Part shown: positions 11,694-22,211 of the stretch, piece after piece
How the letters are laid out: every line of letters starts with the position of its first letter
Position numbering within the stretch: the stretch's first letter is position 1
Origin: Brachypodium distachyon
Lineage: Eukaryota > Streptophyta > Magnoliopsida > Poales > Poaceae
Length of the DNA: 64,000 bases
Assembly: GCF_000005505.3 (NCBI RefSeq)
Contig: NC_016131.3
Location: forward strand, 27,519,001 to 27,583,000
Direction of reading: 5' to 3'
Position numbers and translations under genes: made by a program
Notes under the pieces: generated by a model
The model's database searches: none
What the model saw: the letters and a program-made list of their open reading frames with translations, nothing else
What the model was told of the DNA's origin: nothing

Positions 11694-14600
11694 TATTAGT
11701 AGGTTATTTATTTCCTGAAAATCATCATGTGCGATTAAAGTTTTACGTGGTTATGCCATCGATATGTTATTAAAGTTCAGATTGTGAAATAGTCTTTTAG
11801 TTAGTATAAGCGTTTTTTTTCATTTGCTATCTGCCCAGTCCCTTGTATGTATACGATGTTAGAGGTTCACCCACGTCATATGTACCGACAGGTACCTGCA
11901 GAACGTAACAACCAAGTTCAAGTTCTGTTCGGATTGTTTAGTTAGTTCAATGTGCTGCCTGGCCCAGCTAGCTAGGTAGGAACCAATCAACTAAGGGCGT
12001 CGATCTATTGGTTTGTACGCTAGCTTAGCGCGCGGCCGAAAAACGGCACGTAGGCCCGACGCGGAAGGCCCGACCCGACGCAGAAACGTAAGAACGAACG
12101 ATTTCTAGACTCGATTTATTTGTAGCACCAAACATGACACGTTTTGTTTCTCCGTACGTTGGATGTTGGAATTTGGTTTCCTTTTAGCAGCACGGCACAT
12201 GTTTACAACTAACGTGTGTTTCTACGGATATAAATCTGACTTAAACGTGGTTACATCTTCTACGTCCCTCAGATCTCAAATCCAACGAGCAGAATAATTC
12301 AGATGATGTGGCTCAACGTGGAACCTCCTCTCGGTACTTCTCATATTGTTTTTAGTATATAATAGATTTCCGACAGTTGGTCTGCACGTGACTGTGGCTG
12401 TCGGATTAAACCCTGGCCCAACAAGCAAGTAGGTATACTGGTCTAGCAGTTTATCAGTGCCGTTTTTTTTTTGATCGGGATCTTAGTGCCGTCTTAAGTA
12501 GTTAACGACTGGGCGAACACTATTGTCACCAAATCCATGAAATCCATTCGCATGCGTCAGTACCGATCGATCAAATGAAATCCATGCTGATCTGCCCTGG
12601 ATCTCCCCTTTTGTGTGGCTGTTGCCAATCTCGGACGGGCAGCCGTTACGAACCAAGGGCTGCACTACAGCAAGAAACATCAGCAGCAAATGAGTACAGG
12701 CACGTAAACACCGTTTTGGTCCCTTTCCGGTCCCAATGATTGGATGCTTTGAGGGATCGCAAAGCTGCTGTCCTGAAACCTGCGGAATCTATCTTGGCAA
12801 GCCGTAGCAGCTGCAGCTGCACCCTGTGGCACAGCGACCGTCCTGCGCCAGTCTCTCATGCATGGTCTCGTCGTCCAAAACGACCCCGCTTTTTTACCTA
12901 ACGTTTGCGTCCATGTCCGATCAGCTTTAATTTTACCACATGCAAACCTAACCTGCGCATCGAAGTCTACTTGGCAACTAACCCAACACGGATTCCTTCT
13001 CGACAGTGGGATATATTCTGACTAACAGAGTCCACAACCATTTTCACCGAGATATCATATGCTTTTCTCCAGACGGCCGTACCACTACATTATACGATTG
13101 GAAGGGATCGAGGGAGGGCTTGATTGATGATCTTGTAGCAACCTGAAAAACCAAACAGCTCCAGCATGGCGATCAAAATATGAACAGTACGGCCGGTCAC
13201 GATAACTACTGTTATTTTCAAGAGCAGTTTTTTTTTACACGAGGCCCGATGGAAACAGAAACGCTCTAGTGTTTGTTGCATGCATTGCTCCCGGCCCCCC
13301 GGCAGGTTTTTGATCTGTCCCAGCCCCCACGACATCGAGAGGACCACGGTCCATGGGCCGCGCTGCTCGTCGCTCGTCAGTGCGTCTGGCCAAGCAAACA
13401 ATAACACCGAGAGAGAGTTACTGAGAAATTGACTGACTCGTCCTGGACCATGGCTGGTGCTGGTTTTTCTGGGGCACGGCTATGTCTCCCTTCGAGCGCT
13501 TTCTTCACCGACCGCCGACGAATCATGCACGATTACCGCCTGCTCCAGGCAGGTTATGCACTAGCTAGACTACTCTGTCTAGGAACGTTTTCGTGCAAGG
13601 AACAAAGATGCCATATACAAATGTTAGTATCTGGCATTGGAACATCTTGCATAGATGCAGACCACTAGGACTCAGGGACATCGACCATCAGACAATGTCA
13701 CAATGGAGACGGAGGGAGAGAGGATAGTGGTCATGGACTCATGGTGTGGCTGGAGAGATGGAGGTGAGGGGAGACACGCAGGCGGAAGTGGTCCAGTGGG
13801 CTTTTGCGATCCATTGCTGCGCCCCCACGGGGGTTCTGGTCTCCCCCCTGCAGGGGAAAGGGAGACACACAGGCGTCCCACTCCCAGCTGATCATCTGCC
13901 CACAGCTCCTGCAGTTTTTTTCGTCCGTCCCATTTTGACCGTTGGTCCCTCCCATACCCCGTCTCATGAATTGACCACCGAGTGAAACGAAACCTTGTAA
14001 ATTGTAATTGAGTGATACTGGCGGTAAAGAAGAAGAAGGCGAGTGAAACTAGCACGTGCCACTGGAGCTACATGCCTGCCTCTGCCAGCCTCTACACTGC
14101 ACGAGGAAACACTGACGAGAATTACACGCACCAAGACCAACTGGTGCCGAGGGAAGGTGGCCGAATTCGGGCCAAAGCAATCGGCCCAGGGAGTGAAAGA
14201 TCGATAAGCTGGCCAGGCAACCAACGCGGCCTGCTGCCTTGCAACCCACACGGCCCTTCCATTGCTGCAAGGCGGAAGCGACCGCTCGTCACCCGCTACC
14301 AGGCCGAAAGTCCCGAGCCCACACCATGCTCGCTCGAACGGGCCCGGGCCGCCACGTCATCGAGTCACCCGGGCCGAGCGACGGAGTGCTCGCACCGCAC
14401 CCACTGACTGTCGCAGGTTCGTGGCAGCCGGCCGGCCGTCAGCAATGTGCACATGCATCGGGGCGGGTCCGCGGGTGCCGTGCCGTGCATTGCAGGGAGA
14501 TGGAGTTTCTGGGCGAGTGCCGGGATGGGTATAGCAGGCAGCTGCATCACTGCATGGCGACAGGACGCCCCAATGGCGCGCGGTCAGGGATTAATTACGG

Positions 14601-14930
14601 TTGCCTTGTCATGGCCCCCTCTTGCCTTTGCCTTCAGCGCTAAGCTTGATCCCTTAGCTTAGTTAGGAGTTGGTAGTAGATTGGCCATGCCGTTCGGTCT
14701 ACACATGGACCAATTCTTGGGTTCACGTAGCAACAAGGTCAGAGTATTCCCGGTAGGTGCACCCTGTGTAACCGAGGTTTGCCACTAAGTAACCTCTACG
14801 ATCTTACATGCAGGATTGTCGTAAAGCAGGGGAGATCAGAGGAGATCACCAGCGGATCATCAGGTCACAGAGATCAACGGACAACGTGTGAGATCGATCG
14901 AAGCAGATGCATGCATGCAATCGCAGCCAA
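11694..14930. other. Intergenic, no supported gene
   Basis: GC content rises from about 13.4 kb, and several overlapping ORFs of 60-130 codons appear on both strands (for example 13672-14055 and 14239-14643). None shows a domain, consistent codon use or splice signals that I can defend. Confidence 0.4.
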
Positions 14931-14940
14931 TCTGTCAACT

Positions 14941-14962
14941 GCTTGACTTGACCGAGTCAAGC
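14941..14962. promoter_or_regulatory. W-box palindrome cluster
   Basis: A 22-bp stretch reads GCTTGACT, then TGACCG, then AGTCAAGC. It is an 8-bp inverted repeat around a 6-bp spacer, giving TTGAC cores on both strands. TTGAC[C/T] is the binding core of WRKY factors. It lies about 1.3 kb upstream of the VQ-protein gene, whose family binds WRKY proteins, so a regulatory link is plausible but unproven. Confidence 0.35.
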
Positions 14963-16100
14963 AGCGTCACCGCGGACGTCACGGAACACCCCTGAATGCA
15001 TGCTTCTTCTGTACACGTGCCCTAATCCAAAGTCACATGGCTGCCGCTTTGCTTACGTATGAAGAATAATACGGAGTAATATACGATCACTGCGCCGTGT
15101 GTCAGATGCAGGGGGGGGATTGCATTGCATGCCGGCACCACGTACGGGGGCTCGTGCAGCTAGAAGATTTATTTGTGCTTCTCTGAATGAGCGAGGACAC
15201 CTCGGGTAGCACTTGCCTGTCTTGCCAACTGTAAACGTTTCGGTTTGTTAATCAGAATATATGTTTTGTTAGGCACGCTTGGGCATGCAGCTTCAGTCGA
15301 GCTCCCGCTAGACTAAAAGTCAGTGGTCGTCGAATCGGACCTTTCGATTGTTGAACGTGTGTGAATTAAGACGTTCGTGAGCTGGTATTGAGCAAAACAT
15401 GCATGTAGTATACTGCAGATTCGAGCAAGGCTGAACCTGAACCCGAAGGTAGTGGAATGTAAACACGATCTAGATCCGAGGTGGATTGATCCTGACAGTG
15501 ACAGCGATCGATGTATTAGCCCTGGCCGCAGGCTGAAGGGCGCACGTGCCGAAATTAATCCACGTACGTGCGTGCCTTCCTTCGTTCTTCCCTAGTAGCT
15601 CCCTCCACACAAATCGGGTTCTTCCCGTCGTCTCGATCGATCGATCCAGGCGCACCATGATCTCATTTTATCGGATCTCGGCAGCTTCGGTAGAAGCTTC
15701 GCTCCGCGGCAGGGTAGCAGCAAGCAGCAGCACCTGCTACGTACAGTACGTGCCGGCCTTGGGATGCTCGCCGCGCCATAACGACAGCGAATTGAAAGAA
15801 CAGAGCATTCATCCATCACATCCATGATTCCATCCACGGAAGCGGACATAAAAACGGAACCCCGGCGACGGCGAGGTGGTCCGGCCCGGATCGAGCTAGC
15901 TCAAGCAAAGCCGCACGTGCAGTCAGCGGGCTGCCGCCTGATCCTCTCGAGCGAGCATCGAATCGATGGTGACCTCCGGACCAACGACGCTTCTTTCTGC
16001 GAAGGTGCAGCCAGCCACCCTCGAGATCGCGACACGTTGCGGGAACGCAAGACGTCCATCCTTCTTCCATCCAACGGCTGGAAACATCCTTGATCCTCCG
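14963..16100. other. Upstream region of the VQ gene
   Basis: No coding sequence with support. This is the presumed distal promoter of the gene starting at 16244. The overlapping ORFs on both strands look like chance readings in GC-rich DNA. Confidence 0.4.
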
Positions 16101-16104
16101 ATTT

Positions 16105-16144
16105 TTGACTGGTCGCTCCCCTTCTGCCGCGGCCGCCTATAAAA
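16105..16144 (+). promoter_or_regulatory. Core promoter of the VQ gene
   Basis: TATAAAA at 16138-16144 lies about 100 bp before the ATG at 16244, a normal spacing for a short plant leader. A W-box core TTGACT is just upstream (about 16105-16110). The match to a TATA consensus is seen directly; function is inferred from position. Confidence 0.6.
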
Positions 16145-16243
16145 TCGTCTGGCTCTCCGGCCGGTCTCCACCTCTTCCTGCTCCAACACAACACTGCAAG
16201 TTCAAGCACCAGCTAACTCTCCTCCGGAGTCCGGCCAACGCTC

Positions 16244-16879
16244 ATGGCGATGTGTGACACCGGCTCAAGCTTCGCGCAGTGGGCCGACGGCCTCTACACC
16301 TACGGGCCCAGCAACCCCGCGGGGAGCCCGTCCCTCGGCCACGCGTCGGATCACTCCACCAGCCCTCCGACTCTGTCCGGCAGCGACGGGAGCCCGGCCC
16401 GGCCCGCAACGGCGGCAGCCCAGCAGCAGCAGCAACAGCAGGCCGGCGGCCTGCCCATGAGCAAGACGATCAAGAAGAAGCGGCCGTCGACGCGCGCGTC
16501 GCGCCGGGCGCCCGTGACGCTGCTCAACACGGACGCCGCCAACTTCCGCGCCATGGTGCAGCAGTTCACCGGCGTCCCCGGCCCCGTCGTCAGCTTCGCC
16601 TCCAACGATTATGGCCACGCCTTCCAGCCGCAGCCGGCCGCCGCGTCCTTGGATCACCACGGCCATTTATTCCACCAGCATCAGCAGCAGCAGTACACGG
16701 GCGGGGCATTCGGCTACGGCAACGTCCTGCAGCAGCAACAAGCAGCGTTCACGGGGCATCACGGCGGGCTCGGGTTCGGGTCGGCGGAGGACAGGATGCT
16801 GCTGCAGAGCATGCAGCAGGCGGCGGCGGCGGCGGCGCAGATGCCCGGCCGCAACGGCGCTAATGGCTACTTCGCTTAA
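16244..16879 (+). CDS. VQ motif-containing protein
   Basis: Single-exon gene for a 211-residue VQ protein, a class of plant nuclear co-regulators that bind WRKY transcription factors (and some MAP kinases) in stress and developmental responses. The signature FRAMVQQFTG is at residues 101-110 and matches the family consensus FxxxVQxxTG exactly. Before it lie a Ser/Pro-rich N-terminus, a polyglutamine run (60-66) and a basic stretch KTIKKKRPSTRASRR (74-88) that may act as a nuclear signal. The C-terminal half is rich in His, Gln and Gly, with a second Ala-rich run. The start is the first ATG after the TATA box at 16138, and no in-frame ATG lies upstream. VQ genes are usually intronless, which fits. 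The exact subgroup cannot be assigned without an alignment. Confidence 0.93.
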   Translation: MAMCDTGSSFAQWADGLYTYGPSNPAGSPSLGHASDHSTSPPTLSGSDGSPARPATAAAQQQQQQQAGGLPMSKTIKKKRPSTRASRRAPVTLLNTDAANFRAMVQQFTGVPGPVVSFASNDYGHAFQPQPAAASLDHHGHLFHQHQQQQYTGGAFGYGNVLQQQQAAFTGHHGGLGFGSAEDRMLLQSMQQAAAAAAQMPGRNGANGYFA

Positions 16880-18925
16880 TCAATCAAGTAGTGGTCGATT
16901 GAATGAGGCTTGTGGTTTTGTGAAGAGGGGGGAGAGATCGGTAGATTGCTTTTAGTATGATCGATCTATCCAATTTGGTTTACAAGCAAGGTCTTTGATT
17001 TGAGGCCATGGAGTGGGGCCCCAGGGATCTGTGACGAGTTGATGACGATCAAAGGTCAAAGTCAGACTTGTCATGCTGCCGGCAAAATATCAGACGAATT
17101 AGGTGTTAGCAAAATAAGTAGTTGTTTGTTTTAATTCCAGCTTAGCTTGAATCGGTCGTCCAGGTTGTTAGGACGTGCTGATATTTCTGCAATTTCTGTT
17201 AGATCCAGAGCAGGCGATCGTTGTGCCGTGCCTTGCATGTAGGATCGTACGTAGCATGTTCTCGATCGTGGGATGGCACGGTCAGGTAGGGGAGTAACTC
17301 GCGGACGTTTGTTTCTGTTGAGAATAAATGAATAAATAGCGAAGCAAAACGGAAAAGCAGCAGGTTGAACGCCGCACCAAATCCTGTGTTCGTTTCTTCA
17401 TAGAGAGTCGAGAGCTGTGAGCGCCACCTATCGTCCACATTAGGGTCGTCAATAAACTCGAGGATATATATTTCCTTGTCAAGTGAAAGCAGAGTAGATA
17501 CCCTCGCAAAAGAAAAGCATAGTAGATACGATGAGAAGCGCGCGCTCTAAATGCCGGAACCTGACGAACACACAGGTACGTGAGCTGGCGTTGGCACCGG
17601 GTTACCCGACGGGTCTGGACCCGATTAGATGCAGGTTTGAGAAAAAATGAAACCTGCGACTCTGGAAATGATGGGGAAAATCTTGGACCCGACGGGTCTG
17701 ACGGGTCCGAGTCTGGATTTGAACCCGGAAACCCCGAAAACCCGGAAACCAAATTTGGCCCGGCCCAGCCCACCAGTGAACTCAAAGCCTGCTCATTACT
17801 CTCCTCTCCCAAGGCCCAAGCCAACGAGGCCCAGCACCTCGTTCCTCCCCTCGTTCTCTCTTCTCGTTCTCGTGCGATTCTTGTTCCCCAATCTCTCTCT
17901 GTCTCTCTCTCCCGTGCGCCGCTACCTCTGCCGGCACATCCCCTCCGCGGCTCCGCTGCTCCTCTCCTATCCCAGTCTCCCTCTCCTCCCCTCCCTCCGC
18001 CCCTCCTCCCTCTCTCCGTCCATTTGCCTCGACGCCGTCTCCTTCGATCCGGCGCCCATCAAGGCCGCATCCCGCCCTGGATCCTGCTCCATCCGCCTCC
18101 TCCCTCTCGTTCCCGCTCGGTGGCCACCCGTCCTCCTCCATCCACGCCAGCCTTTCCATCTCCCTCTCCTCCTCCGCGCCCTTCAACCTCCTCTCGCCTG
18201 AGCTGCCGCCTCACATGACTTGTCTTCCTCCTCCCGGTATTACCGCGGGTCCCCAGGACCAGATTCGGGGCCTGGTCTGGTAAATTTTCAGACCCAGTAC
18301 CGGGTCTCGAGTCAGGGGTAGGTGGCCAGGTCCGGTCTGGTATGGCCGAACCCGGCGGGTGCCATCCATATGACCGAACCTTCCCTGCTCTCCCCTCTCC
18401 AGGCTATGGACACCATCGTGCCAAATGCCAACCTCCCACTTCCAGCAAATGGGCCGCGGCCCAAGCATCGGTCTATTGTTTTAGCCGGACCATCGTGGTG
18501 ATTCTCAATCAATAAAACATGACCATTAGCTTAAAAACAAATATCACGGACGTTTTGAAATGTAAAAAATAGATAGTTTTCATTGCAGGTATGATCAATG
18601 CTTAGTTTATTGCCTTTGATTCGAAAATGAAAAGGGGAAGTCTACTGCGCACACAACATACCAAAGGAACCAACAAACGAGCACATTCTAGCCATTGGAT
18701 TCAACATGGATGTGTATAGTGATGTCTAGGTGCTCTTGACGGTGAGGGATGGTCCGTGTGCCATGGCCGGTTGCCCCAAAGTTTACCCTAACACAAGAAA
18801 ACAAAAAAAAAACTTCCTCATGCTCATCCTATTCTCATCCATCCATCTCATGGTCCCCACAGTTTCCCAACGCGTGATGTTAGTACGACTAGATCCACGA
18901 GTACCCCCCCTACGTCATTCTTCCT
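16880..18925. other. Region between the VQ and GRAS genes
   Basis: No supported gene. 17.6-18.4 kb is rich in 'acccgacgggtctg'-type motifs and pyrimidine tracts. Long ORFs there (for example 17647-18201) are proline/serine/leucine-rich low-complexity readings. Imperfect inverted sequences containing TGGCACC lie at about 17592 and, inverted, ending at 18364. They could mark a non-autonomous DNA transposon, but no target duplication was found. Confidence 0.4.
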
Positions 18926-18928
18926 TTC

Positions 18929-18938
18929 TATATATAAA
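18929..18938 (+). promoter_or_regulatory. TATA box of the GRAS gene
   Basis: TATATATAAA lies about 80 bp before the ATG at 19018 and about 245 bp before the ATG at 19183. If transcription starts some 30 bp downstream, the first ATG of the transcript is 19018, which opens only a 7-codon frame. This matters for the start choice of the downstream gene. Confidence 0.55.
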
Positions 18939-19017
18939 CCCCAACTCAAGCGTGCATCCACCCACTGCCAGCTAGCCAGCTTTCCCATCACACACCTTCC
19001 TCACGCGCATCGGACCC

Positions 19018-19041
19018 ATGAGGAACTTCTTGCTTGGCTAG
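19018..19041 (+). other. Seven-codon ORF in frame with the GRAS gene
   Basis: ATG at 19018 reads MRNFLLG then TAG at 19039. It is in the same frame as the GRAS ORF, and no other stop lies between 19041 and the ATG at 19183. It is either an upstream ORF or the true N-terminus cut off by a nonsense mutation. Confidence 0.6.
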
Positions 19042-19182
19042 CCTAGCACGGGCCCCGCCGCCTCCTCCCCCCTCATCGAAACGGTTCCTCCTCCATCCAC
19101 CCAGGCCGCCGCCACCACCAACACCAACACCAACAACCGTGTCAACCCATCCACCTACACATCCCACAGCCTCCAGCCCGCG

Positions 19183-20448
19183 ATGTCCTTGCACGAGCGT
19201 GCCGCGATCCGGCTTGTGCACATGCTCGTCACCTGCGCCGCTGCCATCCAGGCCGGCGACTACGGCGCCGCCGCCACCTACCTGATCGAGGCCCGCACCA
19301 TCCTTGTCAACACCATCCCCACCTCCTCCGGCATCGGCCGCGTCACCATCCACTTTGCCACCGCGCTCGCCCACCGCCTCAACTCGGCATCCCCAAACTC
19401 CTCCCTTTCACCCTCTTCATCCTCGCCATCGGCCAATAATCACGCAAGTGAGCAGTATCGCCAGTTCTATGACCAAGTTCCTCACCTCAAGTTCGCCCAC
19501 TTCACGGCCAACCAAGCCTTCCTCGAGGCCTTTCGAGGCCACGACCGGGTACACATCATCGACCTGGCCATCATGTGTGGCCTCCAGTGGTTGTCCCTCA
19601 TCAAGGCCTTTTCCATCTGGCCGGGCGGCCCACCATCGATCCGCATCACTGGCGTCGGCCCAACACATACTGGATCACGCGACGAGCTCCGAGAGGTGGG
19701 CCTCATGCTCACAGAGCATGCACGCGTCTTAAACGTGCCCTTCTCCTTCCACATTGTCACAGGCGACAACCTCGAGGGGTTAAAGCCATGGATGTTTCAT
19801 CTTGTCCAAGGCGAGGCCATCGCCGTCAACTCCATCTGCCAGCTCCATCGCCTTCTCGTAGACCCAGACGCTGCGTCGACTTCCTTGCCGCCGCCCATCG
19901 ACACCGTTCTCGGCTGGATCACCTCCATGCGGCCCAAGGTGTTCACCGTAGTCGAACAAGAGGCGGACCACAACAAGCCGACGTTGGTTGAGAGGTTCAC
20001 GAACGCGCTCTTCTACTACGGCGCCATGTTTGACTCCATGGAGGCCGTCGCCACGAGGTCCCGCACCGGTGCCGCTGAGCGTGGGGCAGAGGTGCACCTG
20101 AAGAGGGAGATCTTCAACATCGTGTGCAACGAGGGCAGCAGCCGGGTGGAGCGCCACGAGACGCTGCCTCGCTGGCGGGCTAGGCTGCGTCGAGCTGGGC
20201 TTGCCCAGGTGCCGCTCCGTCCAAACAACCTCCGGCATGCCTCCATGCTGCTCCACGACCTCTCCGGTGACGGGTACCACGTCATGGAGCGTGGCGACGG
20301 GCTCATGCTCGCGTGGCACAACAACCCACTATTCTCGGTCTCGGTGTGGCACATCATGGAGGAGGAGCTTGAAGACAACAAGAACAAGGTTGTCCGCCGG
20401 AGCAGCACTCACCTTGCGACTGCTGGGGCAATGTTATCCATGCAGTGA
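19183..20448 (+). CDS. DELLA-like GRAS protein without DELLA domain (SLRL type)
   Basis: Intronless gene for a 421-residue GRAS protein, a plant nuclear transcriptional regulator. All GRAS blocks are present: LHRI (about 8-45), VHIID (123-127), an LHRLL motif (221-225), the PFYRE region with FTVVEQEADHN (254-264), RVER (321-324) and the SAW region ending WHNNPLFSVSVW (378-389). The FTVVEQE.DHN, YYGAMFDSMEA and RVERHETL wording is closest to DELLA proteins of the gibberellin pathway. The DELLA and TVHYNP segments that mediate gibberellin-triggered destruction are absent. That matches the rice SLR1-like proteins, which act as gibberellin-insensitive repressors. About 30 residues follow the SAW block, an unusual tail. 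The ATG at 19183 is the first usable one, because an upstream in-frame ATG (19018) meets a stop at 19039. Confidence 0.9.
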   Translation: MSLHERAAIRLVHMLVTCAAAIQAGDYGAAATYLIEARTILVNTIPTSSGIGRVTIHFATALAHRLNSASPNSSLSPSSSSPSANNHASEQYRQFYDQVPHLKFAHFTANQAFLEAFRGHDRVHIIDLAIMCGLQWLSLIKAFSIWPGGPPSIRITGVGPTHTGSRDELREVGLMLTEHARVLNVPFSFHIVTGDNLEGLKPWMFHLVQGEAIAVNSICQLHRLLVDPDAASTSLPPPIDTVLGWITSMRPKVFTVVEQEADHNKPTLVERFTNALFYYGAMFDSMEAVATRSRTGAAERGAEVHLKREIFNIVCNEGSSRVERHETLPRWRARLRRAGLAQVPLRPNNLRHASMLLHDLSGDGYHVMERGDGLMLAWHNNPLFSVSVWHIMEEELEDNKNKVVRRSSTHLATAGAMLSMQ

Positions 20449-21432
20449 AAGTGAGGTTAAGAGTAGTGGTTTGTGATTGAGTCCCTCATCTGTTTTGTCT
20501 CATCAAATTTAGTTGGTTATTCGCTAGTTTGGGATGAATAATGTAGCCATCTGAATTATGCATTTCGAGATTATGATGATACCAATCTAGTAATAAAAAT
20601 GTCGATGCCAATTGTTTGACATGTTAAAGTCACTCCTGATATTTATTATGAATCAGATATTGGCGGAAAAGGGTTTTAACCGAGGTTAGTCTGATAATAC
20701 AAAGGGGTTGCATAAGGTCCAAAGTCTGTTAGTCCTGCTGTCCGGATCAGACAATTGTCCATTTGTTCTACCACTGTTTTTTGGCTAACTATGTATGGAA
20801 CCATATACTCCGTACTATATTTGGTGGTGAGATGTGCCTGCTTGCCTTCATCAAATAAATCTTCTTTACACCCGGTACAGGCACATCTCAGTTTGTTTCT
20901 GAATTTCTGTCTAGTCTTATCTTCAGTTTGTTTGTTTTTGTTCCTCTCCCATTCAGACAATTTCTTTTCTGATGTGTCTTTGTAAAGATCTTCCCTCTTC
21001 TTAACAGAAAAAAAAAACTACCGACCAAGTCCAATTCTGGTTTCTAACCTTAAAAAACAACTCAATTTGGAGCCTCGACTATATATAAATACCATAAATG
21101 CACACGTATGTACGGTTTTGACAGTTAGAGGCCAAACTTGTTGTATGCTGATATAGACCTAGAAGTTAAGGGACTAAAGTGTATTCTTCTATATAAAAAC
21201 TACATCAAACATCGATCGATGACTTCCATATAGCAAGTCATTGTAGGATCTCTTTCTCTCTGTACTTGTGTCACTTATCTACTGTGCGTGGCAGGTACTC
21301 ATCCAGCATATATACGAGCATATTAGGCAGGCTCAGTACTCAGGACGGATCCAATTTGTTGTGGCTGCTCCACTTCTTTCGCTCTCCTCTCCTCTCCTCA
21401 TCGCCGGCAAGAGCTATCCACCATTAATCCAC
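20449..21432. other. 3' region of GRAS and 5' region of RING gene
   Basis: AT-rich spacer with no supported gene. The reading frame of the RING gene is open upstream of its ATG as far as 21268, but that part has no upstream ATG and no domain, so it is treated as leader. Confidence 0.4.
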
Positions 21433-22047
21433 ATGGAGGCGTCCCACATGTCCAACTGCACTGGCAGCGTCTCGGCCACGCCATCCCCTGCGCCGACTCC
21501 GATGCCGACGCTTTCGCCATCATCGGCATCGTCGGCCCTGGACTACGGCGTGGCGGTGATCCTGGCGGCGATGCTGTGCACGCTGGTGTGCGCGCTGGGG
21601 CTCAACTCCGTGTTCCACCACTGCGTTGCCCGCTGCTGCTCCCGCCGCCTCGGCCTCGGCGCCCACGTCGGCATCCACAGCCGCGGCGCCATTGCCACCA
21701 CCAACAACGCCGGGCTCAAGCGCGGCGACGCTCTCCTCGCCCTGCCCGTCTCCACTTATCACACGGCGCACAACAACAAGCAGCAGCAGCAGCAAGGCTC
21801 TGCCGGGCACTGTGCCATCTGCCTGTCGGACTTCGCGGACGGGGAGACCGTCCGGGCGCTCCCCGTCTGCGGCCACGGCTTCCACGTCGCTTGCGTCGAC
21901 CGCTGGCTCGTGTCCCGCTTCTCCTGCCCGACCTGCCGCCGCCGCCTCTCCGACAACGTCTCCGCAGGCGGCGCCGGGGACGGAGAAGAAGAAGGAGGTC
22001 GTCGTGCAGGCCGCGACAACCAGCTGCAAGTTTTGGCCGCCGTGTGA
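21433..22047 (+). CDS. RING-H2 finger E3 ubiquitin ligase, ATL type
   Basis: Intronless gene for a 204-residue ATL-family ubiquitin ligase, a membrane-anchored enzyme that recruits an E2 through its RING and tags proteins for degradation. A Ser/Pro-rich N-terminus is followed by one hydrophobic segment (about 38-60, YGVAVILAAMLCTLVCALGL), a basic/cysteine patch, and a GLKRGDALLALP stretch that corresponds to the ATL GLD region in altered form. The RING-H2 ligands are C127, C130, C146, H148, H151, C154, C165 and C168, with the expected Trp (W158) and Pro (P166). The C-terminus is acidic and Gly-rich. The start is the ATG at 21433 (MEASHMSNC). Family assignment is firm; the substrate is unknown. 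Confidence 0.92.
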   Translation: MEASHMSNCTGSVSATPSPAPTPMPTLSPSSASSALDYGVAVILAAMLCTLVCALGLNSVFHHCVARCCSRRLGLGAHVGIHSRGAIATTNNAGLKRGDALLALPVSTYHTAHNNKQQQQQGSAGHCAICLSDFADGETVRALPVCGHGFHVACVDRWLVSRFSCPTCRRRLSDNVSAGGAGDGEEEGGRRAGRDNQLQVLAAV

Positions 22048-22140
22048 TCGTGATCCAGCGGTGGTCGATCGCCGTCGCTTCCCTCTCTGTTCTTGCTTCG
22101 CTTCAGAGTTCACACCCACTGTGTTCCGGGCCTTCCGGCG

Positions 22141-22211
22141 TACTCTGTTCCTAAATACTTGTTAGTGCAATTGCACTAAAACGAAGACGAGTATTTAGGA
22201 ACTAGGGAGTA
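22141..22211. mobile_element. Stowaway-like MITE in the RING gene 3' region
   Basis: A 71-bp hairpin: 'tactctgttcctaaatactt' on the left and 'gtatttaggaactagggagta' inverted on the right, flanked by TA. It starts 94 bp after the stop codon and so may lie in the 3' UTR. Confidence 0.7.

Noticed and set aside
13672..14643. Several overlapping ORFs of 90-134 codons on both strands
   Set aside because: No shared frame, no splice logic and no recognisable motifs. Treated as chance ORFs in moderately GC-rich intergenic DNA.
16265..16666. 133-codon ORF antisense to the VQ gene
   Set aside because: It mirrors the GC-rich VQ coding region, has no domain and no promoter. It is a shadow of the real gene.
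17647..18201. 184-codon proline/leucine/serine-rich ORF
   Set aside because: It reads through pyrimidine tracts of low complexity and overlaps another long ORF in a different frame. No domain and no conserved-looking start.
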